Below, in pieces: positions 7,046-12,217 of a stretch of 12,217 bases of DNA. This DNA is from an uncultured Candidatus Melainabacteria bacterium (lineage in GTDB: Bacteria > Cyanobacteriota > Vampirovibrionia > Gastranaerophilales > Gastranaerophilaceae): assembly GCA_937895785.1 (NCBI GenBank), contig CALBKW010000049.1, forward strand, positions 1 to 12,217, read 5' to 3'. A program made the translations under genes and the position numbers. The stretch's first letter is position 1. Every line of letters starts with the position of its first letter. The notes below the pieces were generated by a model. It was not told the DNA's origin, did not search any database, and saw nothing but the letters and a program-made list of their open reading frames with translations.

Positions 7046-7971
7046 TGACAAAATTTGCAGTAAGATATTTAAAAAATATGTTTTATCCGCTTGATGTTCC
7101 AGAAAACGTGGAAATTCATTGCGGAGATATGGTTCTTGTAAGAACAGAAAAAGGCGAAGAAGCTCTAAAAGCTCGTTGCGTAAATGAAGCAATCGCTAAG
7201 ATTTGGGAAAACAGCAAACAAAAACCTGACCCATTTCCAGTAATCAGAGTTCTTGGAGAACGTGATAAACAAACCGTTGAACAAATCCAAAAAGAAGAAG
7301 TTGAAGCATATTTCAAATGCAAAGCTCTTGTTGAGAAACACAAACTTGTAATGAATTTGGTTCAATGCCGTATAACTTTTGACAGAAAGAAAATAACTTT
7401 TTATTACACAGCTCCAGAAAGAGTTGACTTCCGTGAATTATTGAAAGACTTAACTCAAACCTTCAAACGTGTAAGAATCGACTTACGTCATATCGGCGTA
7501 AGGGACGAAACTTCAATTATGGAAGGTTGCGGTATTTGCGGTAAAGAATTTTGCTGTTGCTCTTTCTTGAAAAAATTTGGTTCAATCAACGTAAAACTTG
7601 CTAAAGACCAAGGTATGCCAATCACCCCTGGGAAGATTTCAGGCACTTGCGGAAGACTTTTATGTTGCTTGAATTATGAATATTCAAACTACATTGAAGC
7701 CGCAAAAGGTATGCCCCCAATCGGATCTGCAGTAATGACTCCTGATGGATTGGGCAAGGTTTGCGCACTTCATTTCTTGAATAACGCAATCCAAGTAAAA
7801 CTTGAGGACGGAAAAATTAAAGATTATCCAAAAGGTGATATTGAAGTTGTTGAAGCTGATGTTGATGTTGAAATTGATGCACCAAGAACTCTAACTTATG
7901 ATGATGATTCAAAAGACATCGACTTGAAATCATTGGAAGATGATAGAAACAGCTCAACAGGTAATATCTAA
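7045..7971 (+). CDS. ricT: PSP1-domain protein, RicT (YaaT) family
   Basis: The 308-residue cytoplasmic protein contains the PSP1 C-terminal domain. The signature is the cysteine-rich stretch C162-G-I-C165-GKEF-C170-C-C172 followed by GTCGRLLCCLNYE (200-212, with C202, C207 and C208). In Bacillus subtilis RicT works with RicA and RicF in an iron-sulfur-containing complex that supports RNase Y-dependent mRNA processing; many bacteria have RicT alone. All these cysteines are retained, consistent with cluster binding, though this is inferred from the family. The last 40 residues form an acidic low-complexity tail (EADVDVEID, YDDDSKDIDLKSLEDD) that is probably disordered. The neighbours are metabolic (gpsA, overlapping by one base) and two small membrane genes (two-base gap). 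No ricA or ricF is nearby. Confidence 0.9.
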   Translation: MTKFAVRYLKNMFYPLDVPENVEIHCGDMVLVRTEKGEEALKARCVNEAIAKIWENSKQKPDPFPVIRVLGERDKQTVEQIQKEEVEAYFKCKALVEKHKLVMNLVQCRITFDRKKITFYYTAPERVDFRELLKDLTQTFKRVRIDLRHIGVRDETSIMEGCGICGKEFCCCSFLKKFGSINVKLAKDQGMPITPGKISGTCGRLLCCLNYEYSNYIEAAKGMPPIGSAVMTPDGLGKVCALHFLNNAIQVKLEDGKIKDYPKGDIEVVEADVDVEIDAPRTLTYDDDSKDIDLKSLEDDRNSSTGNI

Positions 7972-7973
7972 TT

Positions 7974-8213
7974 ATGTTTGAAGATTTTTTGAATTTTGTA
8001 GCAACCGAACACCCAATAGCATTAATTGTTGTTGTGGTTGGTGCTTGCGTTGGATATTTATACGCATCACTTTACAAACAATATTTGAGAGATTGGTCTT
8101 CACCAAGCGTTAGAGCTAAATTCAAAAAGAACATGAAACGCCAATTGAAGGCTCTCGCTTTGGCTCTAGTGGTTATTGGCATAATTATTTTTATGGCTTT
8201 TCATGGAGTATAA
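7974..8213 (+). CDS. Small two-helix membrane protein, 79 residues
   Basis: Hydrophobic segments at about 15-34 and 57-76 flank a strongly basic cytoplasmic-looking loop (YKQYLRDWSSPSVRAKFKKN). It begins MFEDFLNF and is unrecognised. The next gene begins MFENILDI and carries VRKRF at exactly the same position as VRAKF here (residues 46-50), so the two are probably tandem paralogues. The loop segment SPSVRAKFKKNMKR also resembles DPDYKAKIDRELKP in the minus-strand gene at 8494-8838. The gene follows ricT by two bases, so it should be co-transcribed. Its ribosome site is weak (AGG about 14 bases upstream), suggesting translational coupling. A role cannot be assigned. Confidence 0.75.
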   Translation: MFEDFLNFVATEHPIALIVVVVGACVGYLYASLYKQYLRDWSSPSVRAKFKKNMKRQLKALALALVVIGIIIFMAFHGV

Positions 8214-8216
8214 ATT

Positions 8217-8492
8217 ATGTTTGAAAACATTTTAGATATAATAGGCACAATTTGGATTATTCTCATAGTAGGAGCAATGCTATTTCTTGTGGGTGGATAT
8301 GCCTACATATCTTTTATTGTCAATTATTCAGGATTTTTTAAATCTGCAAAAGTTAGAAAAAGATTTTTTAACGATGTAAAAAAATATATTGAATACAGAT
8401 TTTCAAAAGAAAAACAACAAGAAACTCGAACAATTATTTTAATTACAATTATGGCGATTGTCGTTGCTATCGTTACGTTTTTGTTTGATTAA
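8217..8492 (+). CDS. Small two-helix membrane protein, 91 residues, paralogue of upstream gene
   Basis: Membrane segments lie at about 11-34 and 72-89, joined by a long basic loop (FKSAKVRKRFFNDVKKYIEYRFSK within residues 41-64). The start MFENIL and the VRKRF motif at 46-50 match the preceding gene. The loop is about ten residues longer because of a KEKQQETR insertion. The ribosome site GGAG lies eight bases before the ATG, inside the end of the previous gene, and the intergenic gap is three bases. It is the last gene of the plus-strand operon. Its TAA is separated by one base from the stop codon of the opposing gene, leaving no room for a dedicated terminator. Function unknown. Confidence 0.75.
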   Translation: MFENILDIIGTIWIILIVGAMLFLVGGYAYISFIVNYSGFFKSAKVRKRFFNDVKKYIEYRFSKEKQQETRTIILITIMAIVVAIVTFLFD

Positions 8493-8493
8493 G

Positions 8494-8838
8494 TTATTCG
8501 AACAGTATCGTACCCATTAAAATTAGTGCAACTGCCAAAATAAATATACAAGGTATTAAAAAAGGCTTAAGTTCTCTGTCAATCTTTGCTTTGTAATCAG
8601 GATCAATTTTACAACGTTTTGAAATACTGCTACAAATAACATAAATTTGAATAGCAAATAATAGAAGAATAAGCAAGATAACCCATTTTTCACTTTTTGC
8701 ATAGGCTATATCAAATATATAGTTAAAAAAGGATTCCAAAATGATATCTTCAAAAATAAAGACATAAGCAGCCCCAAACAACAAACAGAAGAGAATCCAA
8801 CCACCTTTTTCTAAAAATTTATAAATCTTTTTTTTCAT
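8494..8838 (-). CDS. Small three-helix membrane protein, 114 residues
   Basis: The sequence starts MKKKIYKFLEKGG. Membrane segments are at about 12-32, 51-71 and 92-113. A basic loop between the second and third helices holds SKRCKIDPDYKAKIDRELK (73-91). This loop and the last helix resemble the gene upstream in the same operon (YKAKVLDEVK) and, less closely, the two plus-strand small membrane genes. No signal peptide, lipobox or enzyme motif is present, and I do not recognise it. AAAGG lies about ten bases before the ATG, and 34 bases separate it from the previous gene. It is the last gene of the minus-strand operon, converging on the plus-strand operon with a one-base gap. Confidence 0.72.
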   Translation of the reverse strand: MKKKIYKFLEKGGWILFCLLFGAAYVFIFEDIILESFFNYIFDIAYAKSEKWVILLILLLFAIQIYVICSSISKRCKIDPDYKAKIDRELKPFLIPCIFILAVALILMGTILFE

Positions 8839-8872
8839 AAATAAAAACCTTTACCATTTTTCGTTTATATTA

Positions 8873-9184
8873 TTATAAATAAAACTTAACAAGAATAATA
8901 ATCAACATCAAAACACTAATACTTATGATACCAATTATAAAAAGTTTAACCTCATCTAGAACTTTCGCTTTGTAAACTTCATCTTGCTTAGATTTTTTTA
9001 TTATTCTCTGTATATATATAATTAAGCCACAAACAACAACCGTACTCAAAAGAACAACTGATAAATCAGAATTAACTTCAAACATTTTATCCATTAAATA
9101 CTCAAAGGAATTATCCAAAAAGCCAATTCCAAACCCTATTACAACTGCTAAAAGACACCAAGCCAAAATTTTCAAGAAGTACAT
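8873..9184 (-). CDS. Small three-helix membrane protein, 103 residues
   Basis: Membrane segments are at about 4-24, 39-59 and 81-101. A basic loop between helices two and three reads RIIKKSKQDEVYKAKVLDEVK (60-80). This matches the downstream neighbour's loop (YKAKIDRELK) in sequence and position, so the two appear to be paralogues. A short acidic or amphipathic stretch (NSFEYLMDKMFEVNSD) lies between the first two helices. The ribosome site GAGGG lies inside the end of the TPR gene, about ten bases upstream. The gap to the TPR stop is seven bases, so it is co-transcribed with it. Function unknown. Confidence 0.72.
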   Translation of the reverse strand: MYFLKILAWCLLAVVIGFGIGFLDNSFEYLMDKMFEVNSDLSVVLLSTVVVCGLIIYIQRIIKKSKQDEVYKAKVLDEVKLFIIGIISISVLMLIIILVKFYL

Positions 9185-9191
9185 TTACAAA

Positions 9192-10778
9192 CTACCCTCT
9201 GTTTTTGCGAACAATAGAGGCTAATTTTGCATAAAGTTCCTTGTTTTTTGCAGAACCGTCAATGCTTGCAGCCTCACTGACGTAAGCTAAAGCGTCTTCG
9301 TATTTACCTAGTTTTTGATAAAATTCACTCATCTGAACATAATACATTGCATTGTTCAAATCAAGTGAAATCGCTTTCTTCATTGTTTCAATTGCAAAAT
9401 TTACGTCACCTTGAGCAAACAATACTAAAGCATTGTAATAATAACCTTCTGCATTGTTTGTATCAAGTTCAATAACCTTTTGTGCCGCATCATAAGCGCC
9501 ATCCAGGTCCTTAATATGAATGTAGTTTTTTGCCTCTAATATATAACCTTCAATAAAGTTTTCATTCTTTTCTAATATTTTTTCAATAACTTCTTGGGCT
9601 TCACCGTAATGAGCCATTTCTATTAAAATATCCGCATAATCAGACAAATAACTTAATGAGTCTGGTTTAAGCTCTAATGCTTTTTCCATATTTTTCTTAG
9701 CTAAATCGTATTGAGATAGCTCAACACAAACTTTTGCCAATTCGACTATTGCATAATCCTCGTTCGGATTTTCTTTGACAACAGTATCTAGCGCAACTTT
9801 TGCACTTACTGGGTCGCCTTTTAAATCTCTAATTTTTGCTGATAAAATTCTTGCTTGCAAATGATTTGGCTCTTTTTCCAAAACAGTTTTTAATTCTTTT
9901 TCAGCTTTGTCATACTCTTGTATTTGAGTATATAAATAAGCTAATGAGTAACGATAATCAACATTGTCAGCATCTAAGCAAATTGCAATGTTGTAAAATT
10001 TTGCAGCTTCATCAAGCCAACCATTTAAAAAGTATGCGTTAGCTAAATTGTAAACATATTTTGAGTTTCTTTCATCTAATTTCATTGCTTTATGGAAGTA
10101 ATTGATTGCATCTTCATACTTTCCATCGTCCATTTTAAATAGACCTAAATACGCATTAACAACAGGGTTTTCTGTTTCTTTTTCTAATTTTTTAAACAAT
10201 TCTCTTGATTTTTCTAAATCGTTTTCAGAAAAATAAACTTCACCCAAAAGAACCATTGCATCTTTATTTTCAGGATTTTTTTCTAACGCTTTTTCTAACA
10301 ATTCTATAGCACGGTCAAAATCTTGATTTTTATAGTGAGCTTGCGCCAAATTGTAGTAAATTGCATCATCAAACTCTACATTTAAATTTTCAATTTCTTT
10401 AATCGCATCAAAATCGTTTAACTTGTTTAAAACAACAATTTTGTCTTGCAAATTCTCGGCAGTTGGATTAATTTCATAAATCTTGTTCACAGCCTTTAAA
10501 GCCTCGTCATACTTTTCTTCAGACATATAAATAGTTTTCATTAATTTTAAGCAATCAATATGAAGCGGGTCAATTTCCAAAGTTTTTTCAATATAATTTA
10601 TTGCTCTTTGATTATTTTCAAGCAAGTAGTACAACTCACCTAATTGAGAAAGAATTTCCACATTGTTGTTTTCAATACTTAATGCCTTGTAAAGCATTTC
10701 AATAGCAGGTTTGTAGAACCCTTGTCTTTTCAAATCAAAAGATTTTGTAATATATTCTAAAACTTCATTATTTGCCAT
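9192..10778 (-). CDS. Tetratricopeptide-repeat protein, 15 repeats
   Basis: The 528-residue protein is built almost entirely of TPR units. About fifteen consecutive 34-residue repeats can be laid out from residue 5, plus a short C-terminal cap (ELYAKLASIVRKNRG). Typical units read YEDAINYFHKAMKLD and FDRAIELLEKALEKNP. Unit four (around KLNDFDAIKEIENLNVEF) is degenerate. There is no signal peptide, membrane segment or attached catalytic domain, so it should be a cytoplasmic scaffold for protein assembly, possibly at the membrane face. It overlaps the FtsB/DivIC-like gene by one base (TAATG), implying coupled translation, and is followed by two small membrane genes. A division or envelope scaffold role is inferred from this context only. 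TPR sequence itself does not identify the partner. Confidence 0.9.
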   Translation of the reverse strand: MANNEVLEYITKSFDLKRQGFYKPAIEMLYKALSIENNNVEILSQLGELYYLLENNQRAINYIEKTLEIDPLHIDCLKLMKTIYMSEEKYDEALKAVNKIYEINPTAENLQDKIVVLNKLNDFDAIKEIENLNVEFDDAIYYNLAQAHYKNQDFDRAIELLEKALEKNPENKDAMVLLGEVYFSENDLEKSRELFKKLEKETENPVVNAYLGLFKMDDGKYEDAINYFHKAMKLDERNSKYVYNLANAYFLNGWLDEAAKFYNIAICLDADNVDYRYSLAYLYTQIQEYDKAEKELKTVLEKEPNHLQARILSAKIRDLKGDPVSAKVALDTVVKENPNEDYAIVELAKVCVELSQYDLAKKNMEKALELKPDSLSYLSDYADILIEMAHYGEAQEVIEKILEKNENFIEGYILEAKNYIHIKDLDGAYDAAQKVIELDTNNAEGYYYNALVLFAQGDVNFAIETMKKAISLDLNNAMYYVQMSEFYQKLGKYEDALAYVSEAASIDGSAKNKELYAKLASIVRKNRG

Positions 10779-11236
10779 TATCTAAAAAATCCTTTTTTCT
10801 TTTTCTTTTGTACATTTTTTTGCTCTTCGTTGTCGTTAATGATGACAAGAACTTCGTTTTCACCAGCCATTTTAAGATTATTTCTAGCAATAGCCTCTAA
10901 ACTAGCCGTTTGCGAGAACTCATTAATTTCACGTTTTAATTTTTTATTCTTAGCTTCAGCATCATCTCTAATCTTTTGAATTTTCACAATTTTATTATGA
11001 TAAGAAACTGTTTTTGTAATATTCAAAATAGCGCTAAAGCCTATTTGCACAAGACAAATTAAAAGAATAATTGTCAAAAAAGAATAATAGACATTAATAT
11101 TTTGTCTATGTTTTTGAGATTTAAGTTTTGATTTTTGTCTTACTGAATCAAGATTTGTAACCTTGCCACTGCCTTTGACTTTCGATTTAGCAAAACTTTT
11201 TCTCTTTTTACCTTTTTTGTTAAAATCTTTGTCCAT
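10778..11236 (-). CDS. FtsB/DivIC-family septum formation protein
   Basis: The 152-residue single-pass protein has a basic N-terminal cytoplasmic tail (KKGKKRKSFAKSKVKG region), a membrane helix at about 49-71, a coiled coil at about 78-108 and the family signature LEAIARNNLKMAGENEVLVI (113-132). FtsB and DivIC proteins form the periplasmic FtsB-FtsL-FtsQ type bridge that activates septal peptidoglycan synthesis. The long N-terminal tail and the very basic C-terminus (QKKKKKGFFR) are longer than in E. coli FtsB. The start is uncertain. ATG at 11236 has GGGA five bases upstream, another ATG lies at 11239, and an upstream TTG at 11257 lacks a site. The gene follows the secreted barrel-like gene and overlaps the TPR gene by one base. 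I leave the symbol empty because FtsB and DivIC cannot be told apart here. Confidence 0.85.
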   Translation of the reverse strand: MDKDFNKKGKKRKSFAKSKVKGSGKVTNLDSVRQKSKLKSQKHRQNINVYYSFLTIILLICLVQIGFSAILNITKTVSYHNKIVKIQKIRDDAEAKNKKLKREINEFSQTASLEAIARNNLKMAGENEVLVIINDNEEQKNVQKKKKKGFFR

Positions 11237-11245
11237 CATTATCCC

Positions 11246-11251
11246 ATTATA
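11246..11251 (-). promoter_or_regulatory. Possible -10 element at the FtsB-like gene start
   Basis: A perfect TATAAT reads 11251 to 11246 on the minus strand, six bases before the ATG at 11239. No good -35 hexamer lies 16-18 bases upstream. If used, transcription would begin at or next to the ATG, giving a leaderless message. It may be coincidence in AT-rich DNA. Confidence 0.25.
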
Positions 11252-11271
11252 ATACAATATTTATGGATAGG

Positions 11272-12069
11272 TTACAATTTAAATTTTGTAAAGAAACTAA
11301 ATTGATACATTTGTTCGCCAGAGTTGTAATAAGTTGTTTGCCCAATTGCGGCTTCTAGCGAAACATTTTCTCTTGAATTATGAATTAACGGACTATATTG
11401 CAAAACAATTTCGTTTTTATGTCTTTCTGCAGAAGGATTTGCCTTGAATGCATCTTTTATAACAAAGCCATGTCCCAAGTTTAAAGAAGGTGTTAGATAA
11501 ATACTTTCCAATTGACGGCTTGTTGAGGTATATTGGTCTTTACCGAAACCAGCCATCATACCAATGAATTTTGTATCATATTGAACAAACATTTTTGTAC
11601 GATATTCTAACTGTCCGATATCCATATCTGTACCGAAGGTTGTACCATAGGTAAAGTTTCCAACTTTGTACTCAAGAGATGAGAAGGTTGGAGAAATAGA
11701 ATATTCATCAACTTGAGGTGATAATCTATGTTGCTCTTTTTGAATGTCTGTTAAAACTTTTTGATCGTTTAAAACTGATTTTCTCGCAACTTTTTTAACA
11801 GGTTCGTTAATTTTTAATTGCATTCTTTGAACATCATCATCCAAAAATAGAACTCCGTCTTTATCATATTCAACGCGACCATTCAATTGATAGTCATCCT
11901 CGTTAAGCAATGCTTTTGGAGTTTCAATTTCTTTTTTTTCAACAGGTAGAGGTGCAACTTCAACCTCAGGAGCTTTTGGTTTTTCAAGTGGCTTAAATTC
12001 TACTGCTTGCGCCCCGTTTGCCGTAGTTAAAAATAAAAATGATAATAATATTAGCCAGCTTCTTTTCAT
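11272..12069 (-). CDS. Secreted protein with proline-rich linker and barrel-like C-terminal half
   Basis: The 265-residue protein has a clear signal peptide (MKRSWLILLSFLFL, cleavage after AQA at about residue 22). A Pro/Glu/Lys-rich linker spans about 25-55 (EKPKAPEVEVAPLP), followed by a charged middle. Residues about 125-265 alternate polar and hydrophobic residues with many Tyr, Phe and Gly, as in outer-membrane beta strands, ending MYQFSFFTKFKL. This suggests a small outer-membrane or periplasmic beta-structured protein with an extended linker. No named family is recognised. I chose the ATG at 12069; an in-frame TTG at 12087 would add six residues before the signal peptide. No convincing ribosome site precedes the ATG. 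The FtsB-like gene follows within about 35 bases, so this is probably the first gene of the envelope operon. Confidence 0.72.
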   Translation of the reverse strand: MKRSWLILLSFLFLTTANGAQAVEFKPLEKPKAPEVEVAPLPVEKKEIETPKALLNEDDYQLNGRVEYDKDGVLFLDDDVQRMQLKINEPVKKVARKSVLNDQKVLTDIQKEQHRLSPQVDEYSISPTFSSLEYKVGNFTYGTTFGTDMDIGQLEYRTKMFVQYDTKFIGMMAGFGKDQYTSTSRQLESIYLTPSLNLGHGFVIKDAFKANPSAERHKNEIVLQYSPLIHNSRENVSLEAAIGQTTYYNSGEQMYQFSFFTKFKL

Positions 12070-12075
12070 ATTTAT

Positions 12076-12104
12076 ATGATAACTCAATTTTTACAATGTT
12101 TCAA
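12076..12104 (-). promoter_or_regulatory. Promoter of the minus-strand envelope operon
   Basis: On the minus strand TTGAAA (12104-12099) and TATCAT (12081-12076) are 17 bases apart. The expected transcription start falls at about 12069, the first base of the ATG chosen for the barrel-like gene. Together with the lack of a ribosome site this predicts a leaderless or almost leaderless message. Confidence 0.4.
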
Positions 12105-12131
12105 GGCTTAAAATCAGATTTCAATTATTTA

Positions 12132-12140
12132 TGGTATAAT
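12132..12140 (+). promoter_or_regulatory. Extended -10 promoter of the right-edge gene
   Basis: TGG followed by a perfect TATAAT (12135-12140) is an extended -10 element, which can work without a good -35, and none is visible at 16-18 bases. Transcription would start near 12147. The site is divergent from the promoter at 12076-12104. Confidence 0.45.
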
Positions 12141-12161
12141 GACAGAAAGAAAAGAGGAAAT

Positions 12162-12217
12162 ATGTTTAGTACAGAAATTATATATGAAGTTGTAACCTTT
12201 TCAATTGGCGACACAAA
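12162..12217 (+). CDS. Start of an unidentified gene, cut by the window edge
   Basis: An ATG at 12162 follows the AG-rich ribosome site AGAGGA (12153-12158) and an extended -10 promoter. Eighteen codons are visible (MFSTEIIYEVVTFSIGDT), open to the edge. The stretch is too short to assign a family. The purine-rich site and well-placed promoter make it a credible gene start. The spacing from site to ATG is on the short side. Confidence 0.55.
   Translation, partial: MFSTEIIYEVVTFSIGDT

Noticed and set aside
1..12217. Reassignment of TGA, because every complete gene ends in TAA or TAG
   Set aside because: No in-frame TGA occurs in the recognised genes, TGG encodes Trp normally, and avoidance of TGA stops is expected in AT-rich DNA.

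Overview
The window is AT-rich bacterial chromosome, densely packed, with Shine-Dalgarno sites before most genes. Every complete gene seen ends in TAA or TAG. The mix points to a diderm relative of Cyanobacteria, most plausibly a gut Gastranaerophilales (Melainabacteria/Vampirovibrionia). The grounds are a secreted double-AMIN-domain protein, a barrel-like secreted protein, a DivIC/FtsB-type protein, and a 441-residue protein whose N-terminus (MGMAASQARYLGLTARK) I associate from memory with uncultured gut lineages of this kind. The placement is inference; no rRNA or other phylogenetic marker is present.

Layout. (1) Bases 1-1217, minus strand: the N-terminal 405 codons of a secreted AMIN-domain protein, running off the left edge. 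(2) Divergent from it, plus strand: a 110-residue protein with an internal RRWYD repeat, a strong hairpin terminator, a 57-residue protein, then the 441-residue helical protein behind its own consensus-like promoter and followed by a 34-bp perfect palindrome. (3) Bases 3541-8492, plus strand: a tight run of eight genes. These are a membrane-anchored thioredoxin-like protein, CcdA/DsbD-type transporter, ribH, murQ, gpsA, a RicT/PSP1 protein and two related small membrane proteins. Most gaps are 0-7 bases and two junctions are TAATG overlaps. (4) Bases 12069-8494, minus strand: a convergent operon reading secreted barrel-like protein, FtsB/DivIC-like protein, 15-repeat TPR protein, then two more small membrane proteins that resemble each other and, more weakly, the two on the plus strand. 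The two operons meet tail to tail with one base between stop codons. (5) Bases 12162-12217: the first 18 codons of another plus-strand gene.

How the genes fit together. The central operon mixes housekeeping metabolism (riboflavin, glycerol-3-phosphate for phospholipids, amino-sugar salvage from peptidoglycan) with export of reducing power across the inner membrane. The right-hand operon looks envelope- and division-related. No mobile element, CRISPR array, tRNA or rRNA was seen. The most unusual items are the cluster of four small, apparently related membrane proteins around the convergent junction (7974-9184) and the abundant-looking 441-residue protein whose helical ends flank a variable middle.
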